Positions 1 to 10,440 of a stretch of 64,000 nt of DNA are shown one piece after another. The stretch's first letter is position 1. Each line of letters starts with the position of its first letter. This DNA comes from Limnanthes douglasii subsp. nivea. Lineage: Eukaryota; Streptophyta; Magnoliopsida; Brassicales; Limnanthaceae. The stretch is taken from positions 154,071,195-154,135,194 of the forward strand of contig JAUPFV010000005.1 of the NCBI GenBank assembly GCA_036936605.1. Reading direction: 5' to 3'. Below the pieces are notes generated by a model. It saw only the letters and a program-made list of their open reading frames with translations. It did no database searches and was not told where the DNA came from. Both the position numbers and the translations under genes were made by a program.

Positions 1-589
1 ATGATGTTTGTCATTTATGGATGTATATTGATGATATAACCAAATTAACATTCATTATAAAGATGTATATTATACAATATTTATGACTAAAAAGGTTTAT
101 ACTATTAGCAAGTGATTTAAGTTGGGTTTAAAATGTAGGTTTAACATATCAAAGGCTTGCCAATCATGTTTACGTAAAAATTATTCAGAGAAAAATATGG
201 ATTCTTGTATTGATTATATGATTATAAAATAATAACGTGGATAACCATATATCAGTATTATCAGAAACGTTCGATGACAATAAGAAATATAAATTGAAAC
301 TAAATCCTCTTAAATTTTCACTTGTTGTACGAGTTGGAAATTTTTAAGGTTCATAATCAGTAAGAATGGTATTGAGGTTGATCCCGAACGATTCATAGTA
401 GTTTTTAATATGGTCTCATTTACATAAATATGTACATAGGTTGACAGACCGTTTACCATCTCGTTTTATTTCAAAAGCATTTGATATGAGTAATTTATTC
501 GTTGAAAGTCTTACATGGGTGAAAATATTTTAGTGGAATGAAAATATTGCTAAATTTTTTATGATTTATATAAATACTTAACTTCTATA

Positions 590-1545
590 GAAATTTTGTC
601 TACAACAATACAAAGAGAACCTTTATATCTTTATCTATCGGCGTCAAACGTTGCTTTAAGTGTTGTTTTAGTGCGTAAAGATGATCAAATTCAGAAAATA
701 TTCTATTATGTGAGTAAAATGTTGATAAACACATAAATATAATATTTGAATCTTAAAAAAACTTATATTAGGATTGGTGGTAGTAGCAAAAAATATGCGT
801 TCGTATTATAAAATTCATTTGATTATAGTTCCTATATATTTTCATCTAAGAATTGTTTTACAAAATCCAAATATTTCAGGTTATCTCACGCGTTGGTCTA
901 TAGAATTGGACGAATATGAGATTCAATTTGAACTTCGTATCAATTAAGGTACAGATGACAATGGATTTTATTAATGCATTTCAAAAGTAAAACATAAATG
1001 ATGAGGAAACATTGAAAGAATTTAGTCAAACAGAACGTGCATGGGTGATTCAAGTAGATGGAGCGTTAAAAAATGGGTGGATGAGTTTATACTATTTTAC
1101 AAACTCATTGTGAAAAAATTAAGTAGTCAATTAAGTTTTACTTTGAAATAACAAATAATGAAGTAGAATACGAAGCAGTTGGGACAGGTATGAAATTGGC
1201 TTGTATTTGTGATACAAAAAAATATCAAGATAATTTCATATTCACAGTTGGTAATCAGTTAAGTTAGAGGGTTATTTGAGAGTCCATGTTTATCACGAAT
1301 TAACAGTAACCTTGAGTGATACAATTGTTTCGTCATTAAATTCATGATATGGTCATGAGACGAGATATGCCTGATGTTGAGAGTTCATCGAAGAACTAGA
1401 TCTCTCACAAAGTAAAGATCTAACTCAATGTATTTTGTGCGATATTGGAAGATGAGATTAGAAGCGAGAGATTTGGCTTCCATGTTGTCACTCCAAGTCC
1501 CAGAGGTCTGTGTAATAGGAAGTCAATTTCAGCTAGAAAATGGCA
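590..1545 (+). pseudogene. Ty3/gypsy pol remnant (RT tail and RNase H)
   Basis: Frame-by-frame reading of the plus strand gives pieces of a Ty3/gypsy polyprotein. Near 598-740 there is a stretch like the RT/RNase H junction (LYLYLSASNVALSVVLVRKD followed by FYYVSKML). Near 880-945 comes GYLTRWSIELDEYEIQFE, which resembles the segment that follows in Tat/Athila-type elements. Near 1045-1100 AWVIQVDGA resembles the start of a second RNase H domain, a feature of the Tat lineage. Several stop codons and frame changes separate the pieces, so no protein can be made. No LTR was identified. The family call rests on recognised motifs; the lineage call is an inference. Confidence 0.6.
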
Positions 1546-1557
1546 TAGCCAAATGAG

Positions 1558-2720
1558 TTATGGTGACAAGTTTATGAGAGCATGGTACTCCGATTCAGTG
1601 CTCGGGTGAGCAACAATGTTCTGTTTTATGGAGTACCAAGAAACTAATGTGTTACAAAAACACACACAATAGACCCCTACAGACCGACGATCACCTAGCA
1701 AGATAGCCAATCGATGTATATGAATACAGTGATATATGGAGGTTAGGAAATGACTTGATGTGGATCCCAAAGAAGAACTCCAAAATAAGCACCTTATGAT
1801 TTTCTTAACACTTTGAAAGTGTAGTGTGGGGTGATATTTTTGAAATTGACCGAGTTTATTAACCATAAAGAACATGCCAACCCGAGTGTCTAATAAGTAT
1901 GCTTTTAATACACTATAATATTTTATAGGATGCAATACATGTTCTCCATCAGTAATGAATAAGGTTTGGGCAATGGGCATTTGTATGGCACAATGAATGG
2001 CGTCGAAGAGGCCTTATTTCTCAAGTAAGTCACATATGTATCTTATTTGTGTCAAATAAAATCCAGTTGAGTCTCGATATACTTCAATTCATAAAAACAT
2101 TAGTAAACATATCATTTTTTAGGAATAAAATGGACTTGAGCTCGTGAATGAATTTGTGTAGGATTGTTAGATAACTTTATTTGATAATATCATCAATATA
2201 GACTAATATAATAAGTATGATCTGCTTAAAAATATAGAGAAACATTGAGCAATATATTCCAAAGTTAATGACTCTTTACTTAATTAAAATGTCCATTAGT
2301 TTAGAGTACCAAGCTCGATGGGCCTGTTTGAGGCCATCGAAAGCTTTGTGTATTTGACACACATATGATGACTTAGTATGTTATTCGGAACCTTCAAGTT
2401 AATTCATAAAAACTTTTTCTGCGATCACTACACTAAAAACAACATTTATTATGTCTAGTTGACAAACATCACAACCCTTCAGTACTACAATAATTAAGAC
2501 TACCATGATAATGAATAGTTTGATCAATGGACTCTAGGTTTAAAATAAATCTATCCATGAATTATGATGAAAGCCTTTGTTTAATCTTATAAAACAACTT
2601 GCAACCAACTATATTCATGGTAGTAATCATAGGAACTAGTGATCATACATGATTTTTCATTAGGGTTTGCAATTCATGTATTGCTTGAACCCGCTTAGAA
2701 TCACTAACAACAACAACATA
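1558..2720 (-). pseudogene. Ty1/copia pol remnant (RT and RNase H)
   Basis: The minus strand from about 2720 down to 1558 holds a decayed Ty1/copia reverse transcriptase. At 2186-2209 the reverse complement reads VYIDDII, the RT active-site box, and around 2300-2330 it reads like the GLKQAPRAWYSKL segment. The last 140 codons (1980-1558) are open and end in the copia RNase H signature: GDRRSVGVYCVCFCNTLVSW, then STESEYHAL. Stops and frameshifts occur between 2720 and 1980. It abuts the gypsy remnant in the opposite orientation. No flanking LTRs are evident, so this is a fragment. Confidence 0.7.
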
Positions 2721-4210
2721 CATTATGTTTTTTGGTGAGGCCAATATATATGGTTTTGGGTTTTGAGATACCATGTTTAACTTTGATATCAAGTTAGATA
2801 GTAAAGAAGAATGTTAATTTTTTATGTATCGTATTTTTCTCTTAGTTTTTTGGTGATTGCATAATGACTTATATATAACCAAAAATTATAAAAGAATCCA
2901 TATGTACTATTTATCATGTGAGCATTTAAGGATAAGTTTTGTTAGTTATTTTTATCATTTAGAATACATGAATGTAATAGGCTCCTTGTTATTGTGTTGG
3001 ACCGTATTGATTTAGGTCTTTGGGTTTGTGAGAATATTAGGTCCATTTTAGGTTATAAGTTGTTTCTTGCTCAATCCTTAAAATATATGTTTATAGTTCA
3101 ATCGACTTGTAAGAGCTAATCAAGTAAACCTTATGTGATTTGTTAGTTTAACTCTATTTCTTGGCTGTAACTATTTTTCTCTTTTTTGTTTTGCAGTTGA
3201 GTTTTCTTTCTTCATCTTTTCTAAAAAATGTTCCAATTTTATTGTTTTAAGTAGATAGATCATTTGTGATATCAAGAAACTTATAGCTTTATCTAATAAT
3301 ATTACTTAAATCCATAGACACTTAGAGAGTATATAAGTTATATTTGTAACAACTTAATTCTTAGATAACTTCCACGTGCTATTCATCTATTTATTTTAGT
3401 ACTTGTGAAATTATATAAATAAGATTGTAAACTTTCATTTGAAGGTGAATGATTTTTTAGTAATAATTTTTTTTATTTGTTTCTCTCTAATTATTGAGTT
3501 GTTTAGTCCTTGTTTTCATTGGCTAGTTTGACGAGGTTTTACCCCATCAAGAATTTTAAAAAAAATTGGTTGCTGTTGATTTGGACGGTTTTCCCCTCTT
3601 AGTGTCGTAGTTTTTGTTGTTATTGTTGTATTGTAATTTACTTTTTATTTTTGTTGTTGTAGTTTGTTTGTTATTGTGTTTATCCTTTTTTTTCATCACT
3701 TAAACGAATACCTCGCGTTGTTGTTTTAGTTCTTTTTTGTTTTTTTATATTAGGTTATATCCTCTCGTCAAAACATGTTTGTAGTTATATGTTAAAACAT
3801 TTATCTATTTTTTTATTTAATATATTTAAAAAATACATTAAAAATATAAACAATATTTAATTATTTTCTAATAAAATAAAAGGGAATGTAAGCAAATGTA
3901 TCCACACTAATATTTCCAGTCATCTAGTACCTCAAGTGTGAGTATTATTTATCTAATATCATGTAATTAACTCAAACAAGATATCTAATTTTCTAATAAT
4001 ACCTCAAATACTCATGTTATATCACTAACCACGTAACCACTTCTCTTTTTTTGAACCAAAATTTTGATTTCTTACTTTTTCTTATTATTTTGTTTATTAA
4101 AAAACTTTATGTCTTTCACACCGGAGCTCGGAAACAAAATCCGAAATTATCATCGGCTTTGATTTTTTAAGACGAACAAAACTAAATTATGATAATATTT
4201 TTTGAATTTC
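2721..4210. other. AT-rich intergenic DNA, no gene seen
   Basis: No reading frame longer than 60 codons and no recognised motif. The sequence is T-rich with short TTGTTG runs near 3610-3670. The part next to the copia remnant may be further decayed element sequence. Confidence 0.5.
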
Positions 4211-4214
4211 TTTC

Positions 4215-4690
4215 CCAGACCCAATGATGATAAAGATGCAAGACCAAACATGATAAAGTTGGGAGACCATGTATTATTATATCATGCAAAGTCTGGCATG
4301 ATCAATTTGAGATATCATATATTATTAAAACACGCGAGACCATGCGTGATATAGATGAGAGACCAAACATTATTAAATCATGAGAGATCAGTCATTATAA
4401 AATTCAGAGACCAAACATTATTAAATCATGTGAGACCATGCGTGATGTAGGTGAGAGGCCAAACATTATTAAATCATGTGAGATCAAACATGATAAAGTT
4501 GAGAGACCAAACATTCTTAAATTACGCAAATCAAATAATATTAAATCATGCAAGACCATACATGATAAAGTTGAATGACCATATATCATTAAATCATGCG
4601 ATACCAGACATGATGACAGTGGATAAATGTTAGACCAGACATAATGAAGCGAAGAGATGCGAGACATATACTACTTGAAAGATGCGAGAT
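4215..4690. repeat. Imperfect tandem repeat, about 47-bp unit
   Basis: The words GAGACCAAACATTATTAAAT and GAGACCATGCGTGAT alternate roughly every 24 bp, giving a composite unit of about 47-49 bp. The best copies start near 4357, 4409, 4452 and 4501, and outer copies are more degenerate. The long open frames on both strands here follow from the periodicity and are not taken as genes. Confidence 0.75.
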
Positions 4691-5320
4691 TAGGGTTACT
4701 CGATCTCAAATAAATAAAGCTAGTTTTGTTCGAAAAAAATAAATAGACGATACTTTACATTTACATTCCACGGTTAGAAAAATAGACTTTTTTTAAATAA
4801 AAAAATTTGTTTAATTCAATAAATTAATAAAGAATTGCTCAGTAATTTTTTAGCTGAGTTGAAACAGTTGTCGGTCGTCTACCAATTCTAGATATTAAAG
4901 GAAAATAAAAAAACTTGACCGGATATTTGTGGTGGTTTACCCTTAGATAAGATATAGAGTTATTCATTTATTTTTATAGTTTTCACTTTTAAGAGTTACA
5001 AAGCAAAACGTATTTTCTTTCTAGTTTGCGCATATAGCTTTCTTGCGATGTCTTCAAGAAGACATAAAAGCACTTCCACAAGCAAAACCACCAATAATTT
5101 GAACCACTTTCGTTTTCTTATCCTACCATCCAAAGATAGATTTTAGTATAGTATATGTTGTCTTCTTTATTGGCATTAGCATGACATGATGATAGCAAAA
5201 CACTAACAAATATTATTATTTTTATACAAGTATATATTCCAAATTCTGGCTCCCACTGCTTACCACACTTAGTTTAATGCAAATACGAACCTCATAATTG
5301 AATAGAGAGAAGAGATAAGC
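4691..5320. other. Intergenic DNA downstream of the bZIP gene
   Basis: AT-rich sequence with no recognisable coding or repeat structure. It separates the tandem repeat from the 3' end of the bZIP transcription unit. Confidence 0.5.
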
Positions 5321-5326
5321 TTTATT
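5321..5326 (-). terminator. Candidate poly(A) signal of the bZIP gene
   Basis: TTTATT on the plus strand reads AATAAA on the minus strand, about 167 nt past the bZIP stop codon. The distance is plausible for a plant 3' UTR. It is a six-base match in AT-rich DNA, so support is weak. Confidence 0.35.
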
Positions 5327-5492
5327 TATATAAAACCAATAATCGAAGAAAGTTACAAAGACCAACAACTCTAAATTTATAATCCCTCTACCTCTCTCTC
5401 TAGTGACACAGACATCACCATGACAAAGAAACACACTCTGGTCTTAAATAATTCAATATCTGGATTCGAACTCGAGTTCACAAGTTCAAAAA

Positions 5493-5951
5493 TCAGTATA
5501 TTATCATATCAGGAGCTGAGGTCATGATAGGTTGATTTGTATAAATAGAACCACCACCCCAAGGATTGATCATCATGAACATATTATCATCATCGTCATA
5601 ATCAAAAGGACTTTTGAACTGATCATAAGAACAGTTGTCCATATGAATTTGATCATACTCAATATTCCCAAGAAACTGTAACCTGTTACTAAGCTCCATA
5701 ATCTGAGCCCTAAGTATGCAGTTCTCCGCTTCAACTTTCCGATAAAGCTCAGTTGTCATGTTCAAGGTCATAAACAGCTGGTTGTTCTCTTTCGCGATTC
5801 GACTAACTTGAACAGTCAGATCGTCGAGGTGTTTCTGTTTTCTCTGCCGCGATCTCCGTGCCGATTCTCGATTAGACAGCATCCTTTTACGTTTCCTTGT
5901 GTCATGGATATCTTCCTCTGAGCTCGAACTTCTTAAACCTAAAGATTCCAT
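5493..5951 (-). CDS. Group S1 bZIP transcription factor
   Basis: A 152-residue, single-exon bZIP protein. The basic region is at residues 19-38, with the invariant N-x7-R as N27 and R35 inside NRESARRSRQRK. The leucine zipper starts at L45, the canonical ten residues after R35, and continues with I52, L59, T66, V73, L80, L87 and L94 in heptad register. An acidic tail (DYDDDDN) follows. Length, lack of introns, and the leader uORF place it in group S1 (AtbZIP2/11/44/53 type). These are nuclear ACGT-core binding factors that pair with group C bZIPs in sugar and energy signalling. The chosen ATG is the first after the uORF block; no ATG lies in the 112 nt between uORF 3 and this codon. The gene is intact and is the only clear host gene here. 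Which S1 subtype it is cannot be told. Confidence 0.93.
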   Translation of the reverse strand: MESLGLRSSSSEEDIHDTRKRKRMLSNRESARRSRQRKQKHLDDLTVQVSRIAKENNQLFMTLNMTTELYRKVEAENCILRAQIMELSNRLQFLGNIEYDQIHMDNCSYDQFKSPFDYDDDDNMFMMINPWGGGSIYTNQPIMTSAPDMIIY

Positions 5952-6063
5952 TTTTATGAAACGGAGGACGTAAAGTTTTTATTTTTTTATGTAGAAACGG
6001 GGTAGATTTATATGATTTTTGATGGGTTTGGATTAGTAATGGGTTTTGTAAAAAAAAAGATAA

Positions 6064-6084
6064 CTAGAGAGAGAGAGAATTCAT
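6064..6084 (-). CDS. uORF 3 of the bZIP leader (6 codons)
   Basis: Encodes MNSLSL then TAG. Its ATG overlaps the TGA stop of the sucrose-control uORF in the arrangement ATGA. A short uORF overlapping the end of the conserved uORF is known from Arabidopsis S1 bZIP leaders. It ends in the CT-repeat tract of the leader. Confidence 0.6.
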   Translation of the reverse strand: MNSLSL

Positions 6085-6206
6085 GAGAAAACGTAAAACC
6101 AGTAAAGGAAGACAACAGAGAAAGATTGGACAAGGTGTGTTCTTCGTCTGAGGATTGAATTTACGATGTAGCAAGAGAGTAAGGTTTCAGACAGCCAAGG
6201 CGACAT
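6081..6206 (-). CDS. Conserved sucrose-control uORF peptide (41 aa)
   Basis: Forty-one codons in the 5' leader, 129 nt upstream of the bZIP start. It begins MSPWLSETLL and ends in RRRTHLVQSFSVVFLYWFY followed by VFS and TGA. That C-terminal block is the hallmark of the sucrose-control peptide in S1 bZIP leaders. In the characterised members the nascent peptide stalls the ribosome when sucrose is high and so lowers translation of the main ORF (sucrose-induced repression of translation). The N-terminal MSP and the length also fit. The peptide acts in cis inside the ribosome exit tunnel and is not thought to have a separate role. Repression at this locus is inferred from conservation. Confidence 0.93.
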   Translation of the reverse strand: MSPWLSETLLSCYIVNSILRRRTHLVQSFSVVFLYWFYVFS

Positions 6207-6229
6207 TAGCTTAGGAACATTAAGAACAT
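6206..6229 (-). CDS. uORF 1 of the bZIP leader (7 codons)
   Basis: Encodes MFLMFLS then TAA. The last A of the stop is the first base of the ATG of the sucrose-control uORF (TAATG). A ribosome finishing here could restart or scan directly into the conserved uORF. A two-codon ORF (ATG TTT TGA) lies just upstream, near 6245. Confidence 0.55.
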   Translation of the reverse strand: MFLMFLS

Positions 6230-6345
6230 GGTAGTTTCAAAACATGAACAAAAGAAAGATTTGGAGTAAAAGAAAGGGTTAGTGAAGTTTTGTAAGAAAG
6301 AAAGGAAGAGAAGGGAAAGGGATTTTAGTTGATGTCTAGGATGAG

Positions 6346-6352
6346 TTATATA
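6346..6352 (-). promoter_or_regulatory. TATA box of the bZIP gene
   Basis: TATATAA on the minus strand, about 140 nt upstream of the conserved uORF and 395 nt upstream of the bZIP ATG. A start site near 6315-6320 would give a leader of about 365 nt, in the usual range for S1 bZIP genes. Pyrimidine-rich leader sequence follows (6240-6320). Confidence 0.6.
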
Positions 6353-6419
6353 GAGATGCAAAATTTGGAAAACCAGATTCGAAATGGTGTGCGCTTGTGA
6401 GTGTCAACTTGTCAAGTGG

Positions 6420-6943
6420 CTTAAGAGGTATTGGTATTGGTATTGGTTTATTTATTAAAAGAGAAAATTATGATAAAAATCCATTAGAATCAAAAGAGCA
6501 AAAACACTACGGACTTGTAAAGTAGAAAGAGTATCTACCGACCTGACTCGGTTAATTACAACCACAAAACAATATAACAGACAAAACGTACAACCAAGAA
6601 AGAAAATAGCACAAATTTGGTAGGCTTAAAATAAAACGGTAGTCGGTTAAAACTATTTATTACAAAAAAAACTTTTGATATTAAATAACATTCTAATAAA
6701 CAAATAATAAAATTATTCATCAACCTAAATTAAATTATTTTTTAATAAACAATAAAGAGGAGTAAAATTATTCAACAACGATATTTATACGTAAGTGATA
6801 AAATATAGAATTTATTTTGAGAAAAATAAAATAAAAAAATAGTCGAATAATCAAAGTATACTTTTTTAAGTTTCCAGCTGAAAATTTTATTTATATAATT
6901 ATCGTTATTAAATCAAAACATTTTAACATAAAAGTTAGGTCGC
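6420..6943. other. AT-rich DNA between bZIP promoter and MULE-A
   Basis: No gene seen. This may hold distal bZIP promoter sequence, but no specific element can be supported. Confidence 0.5.
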
Positions 6944-6970
6944 AGAAAAAAAACATATTTTGATAGATTT
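6944..6970 (+). repeat. MULE-A left terminal inverted repeat
   Basis: AGAAAAAAAACATATTTTGA, then TAGATTT, is the near-mirror of 13535-13562 with one gap. It resembles the MULE-B end, which has ACATTTTGATAGATCT in the same place. Confidence 0.6.
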
Positions 6971-7215
6971 CTCATCTATTTTATTTTTTAAATTTAAATT
7001 TGAATTTTCAAACTAATTTTTTTACTCCCACTGATTACAAGCCTACCATTTACCTTAAAAATTTACATAGAATTTGAAAAGTTCTCAAAAATTACCATAA
7101 ACCCTAACTATTTACTACCCTAACACTAACATTCCACCCAAGTCTCCAAAATCTACCACAAAGAACCAAACAACGGAGTATTCATGGAAGATGATAAAAT
7201 GGACGTCTCTTTTGA

Positions 7216-7270
7216 TGACTTGGTGGACAAGGAACACACATAGACGACTTGGTGGACAAGGAACACGCAT
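7216..7270 (+). repeat. 30-bp tandem duplication in MULE-A exon 1
   Basis: The word GACTTGGTGGACAAGGAACA occurs twice, about 31 bp apart, and the first copy runs straight into a TAG codon. MULE-B has one unit here. The duplication disrupts the transposase N-terminus. Confidence 0.7.
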
Positions 7271-7350
7271 ATCAAATGGAGGTAACGATCTTAACTCAAC
7301 TTTCTGTTTTTAATCTCTTCGCATGCATATTTATGATGAACAGTTGATAT

Positions 7351-7475
7351 GTCGCATGAATTGTGTGACCACGTATACATAGTGGTCGCAAACCTTCAGG
7401 GCGACATGGTCCATATATGCATCGCAAATCTTCAGGCGACACTAATGTTTATTTGTCGCGAAATGCATGCGACCA
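7351..7475. repeat. GTCGCATGCGAC-like motif cluster, intron 1 of MULE-A
   Basis: Within the transposase first intron the words GTCGCATGAA, GTGGTCGCAAACC, TTCAGGGCGAC, TTCAGGCGAC and GTCGCGAAATGCATGCGACC lie within 125 bp. They are half and full versions of one near-palindrome. Equivalent clusters lie in intron 1 of MULE-B and in the PMD 5' introns. Confidence 0.65.
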
Positions 7476-9946
7476 TCATAACTTTTTTCGCTTTTGCTCT
7501 GCAATTGGTTATATATTAAGTTTTTTTTGTATTGTTATTCGTTATAGGAAGAACCTGGCCAACGACAATATATGTATGTTGATTACAAAAAAATATTCAT
7601 AACGAATAGGTTATTTACGAAAGATGAATTAGGTGCTTTCGTGTACGCGGAATCAGAGAAGATTAAGTTTGTCATGATTAATAAGATCTATGATATTGGA
7701 AAATGGGGAAGAACTCCTAGATTAGATTACGTTTACACGAGGTATGGTATTTTCAAATCAAAAGCCAAGGTGAAAACTTTAAGAGAGCGGAAGACCATGA
7801 CGAAGAAATGTAATTGTCCGTTTGCGTTAAAAGGCATCTGATTAACGTACTAGCCACACAATGACGATTTGAAGTAGTAAATGGTAAAGACAATCACGAT
7901 CCTTATATTCTCTTAGATGGTCATTCCCGCGCTTGTTGGCTAAAATGAGATGAAGATGAACTAGTTCGTAGTTTGTCTCACCTTAGTTTGCGTCCTAGTG
8001 AGATATATAGTGGTTTGAAGAATAATTATCTAGAGAATATTTCGAACATGCGTGAAATCTACAATTGCCGCCATAAACATCGGGACGTTGATCAACGGGG
8101 AAAAATCCAAATGCAATATTTGTTGACGAAATTAAAGAAGCATGAAAATTCGACGTGCTAGCGGTTGAAAGACGATTCAAAGGTTATCATCGTTTTTTTT
8201 CGCGCATACTACGTGCATAAACTTATTGCGTACATTTATTAATGTGTTATTCATGGATTGTAACGACTAGGTATAAGATGTCGTTATTAGAGATTGTTGG
8301 AGTAACGTTTACTTCCATTGTATTTACCGTTACGTGTGTGTTTATGAGAAGGGAGAAGATATCGAATTATATATGGGATTTGGGTACTCTTCCTCGTTTG
8401 AGCGTTATCGTTATCAATCGAGAGTTAGCTCTTATGCGATCTATCGAGAAAATATTTTTGGGAACACACCACTTGCTATGCACGTGGCATATTCATAAGA
8501 ATATTTTCGGGATGGTTCGAAAGATATTCCAAGATGATGTGATTGCGAAACAATTTGTCGAGTTTTATGGATATGTAGCCGGAGCGAACACGGTTGAAAG
8601 TTACGAAAAGAATCTAGCTACATTGAAAGAGATGTTCGTATCTCACCCCAAGTGTTTTGATTACGTTATGGACGCATTGATAACAAAATATGGTGACTAG
8701 TTTCTTCAATATTGAAAGAAGAAGATCAAACATTATGACCAAACAACAACAAATAGGTATATCATTTAATTCTATACTTGTTTTGTTATTATACCTCTTT
8801 AAAAATATATCCTAATTATATACTTGTATTATGTGGGTGCAAGAGTGCCCACTCGACCCTAAAACAATACCTTGGACCGAACCAATATAATTTTGAACTT
8901 TTTTGGGAAAAAGTTCACAACCTCCTAACGAAGCAGCATGTCGGGATCCTCGAATCGTTCGAGCGAAGTACATTTCTTACTCTACCAGGTACTTCTTATA
9001 CTTTGACAAAAAAACTTAAAGGTCATGTATCCTATGCGGACCTAACCGAATTGATGCATGCTATTATACATTCTAGAAATATCATAGTAGATCGGGTAGC
9101 ATGTGGAGGATGCGTCATTATGAAAACACATGGGTTACCTTGCGCAAGTGAAATTGCATCAATAGCTAGAGAAGGTAGATGCATTCCTAAAGAAGATGTA
9201 GATATATTTTGGACAATTAGATATAGTTAATAGAGATTCCACTTCATATGAGGATGATTTGCAAAAAAAAATAAACCATCCATCATAGATAGTTCTATAT
9301 TTAGTTTTAGCCAATACCAACAAGACCATATTATCAATAGAGTTATCAGAATCTTAAAGCTTAAAACTAGCCATGTTCAAGAGCCTAAAGAAGTGGTTAG
9401 AGCTAAAGGTAGGCCACAAGTAGGTGTGGATAAATTGACCAAATAGAAGCCTAGACCGTGGGAATATCCTATTGAACAAACCGCTAGTGCTAGCACTCCG
9501 AAAAACTCGATGGGGTGCTTACGCCACCGAAGGAGCGAGTCAATGGACGCATTTGTACTACCGCATGTTCAAAATATTTACGCAAATTATGTAGGTTATG
9601 AAAGTTGATTTGAATGACACCACATATTATCGATTTGACTAAAGATGATAATTGGTGTTACGTTGGTTTCCATATGTTTTTACATCCCCACATAACTTAT
9701 GGATTGGATGTTTATTATCTTAAGAATTTATGTTGTTAAATTATGAAATTTTGTATGTTTATTTAGTTTACTAGTTTCGATTGTATTGCAATTTCTTTTT
9801 ATTTATTCTTGCCAATAATTATTTTTCACCTAAATGTTCCCGCCAAAGTTTCCCCCATAAAGTGATTGTCTACTCTTCTACATAAAAGAGCCTAATACTA
9901 CACCTACCAAACGTCATTAAATTAAAAAACATTATGGTTTTTAAAT

Positions 9947-10342
9947 ATGGAGTTTATTATCGACGAAGACTATCAATTGCTTCAGGCGGTGAAGTTTGTC
10001 ACATTTATAATGTCCAACGATACGACCGATGTTTTTTTTATCGATTCCTGTGTATGATATATTTTGATCATGGACGGTATGAAGTAATAAATCCTCAGCC
10101 ACGTAGTCGTGAAGAAGTAAAAAAACAGGTACAATAGTGTAAAATCTGAACCATTGCAGCGTATGTTGTACATACCTTACAAAATTAAGCAAGAAGCTGA
10201 AGAAGTGTGGAACATGAAAGTTTATGATTTCATTACCTGATATATGGTACCATATCTCGAGGATATATTTGCACAAAAAGAGGATGATATTGCGAACTGC
10301 AGACTTGTTAAAGACAATATGGGATACGACTTTGACTACTAA
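9947..10342 (+). pseudogene. MULE-A companion ORF (unrecognised family)
   Basis: The plus strand encodes MEFIIDEDYQLLQAVKF, then TTDVFFIDS. After a frame change comes FLCMIYFDHGRYE and RSREEVKK, and after a second change YIPYKIKQEAEEVWNMKVYD ending in DNMGYDFDY and TAA. These blocks match, in order, the minus-strand ORF at 38818-39194 in MULE-B (MEFTPYKDYHLFEAVKI ... YKIKQEATTVWNM ... NLGYDFDD). About 130 residues when intact. I do not recognise the family. It has an aromatic-rich N-terminus and an acidic C-terminus ending in YDFD[DY]. Conservation between two diverged copies implies it was once translated. It lies directly after the transposase and before the hairpin. Confidence 0.6.
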
Positions 10343-10440
10343 GTTTTTGTCGCTTATATTTTGTTGGAATACTCATGATTTGAAGTTTAATTTATCTTAA
10401 ATTTTTTCGTTACGCACAAAGGTATCCAAAAACATAGGAA

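Larger units (their letters stand above)
7184..9760 (+). pseudogene. MULE-A transposase (FAR1/SWIM type), broken
   Basis: Start at 7184 (MEDDKMDVSFDDLVDKEH), in line with exon 1 of MULE-B. Intron 1 is 7282-7547 (GT...AG). Exon 2 gives KKIFITNRLFTKDELGAFVY and the zinc-binding segment KKCNCPFALKG of the WRKY-GCM1/FAR1 type. The DDE core follows near 8240-8700: TTRYKMSLLEIVGVTFTSI, VIVINRELALM and HHLLCTWHIHKN. In this fold TYKT and TDRE normally supply aspartates; here the second box reads INRE. The SWIM finger near 9100-9150 reads CGGCVIMKTHGLPCASE where the usual end is CAHE, so a zinc ligand is lost. Many stops and frameshifts occur. The coding end aligns with MULE-B but skips the OTU domain. 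Non-functional. Confidence 0.8.

Noticed and set aside
4404..4667. Overlapping open frames on both strands (87 and 60 codons)
   Set aside because: They arise from the 47-bp tandem repeat (repeating SHDLIMFGL-like words) and have no domain or promoter support.
5222..5434. 70-codon minus-strand frame downstream of the bZIP gene
   Set aside because: Lies in the probable 3' UTR and contains the candidate poly(A) signal; no similarity recognised.
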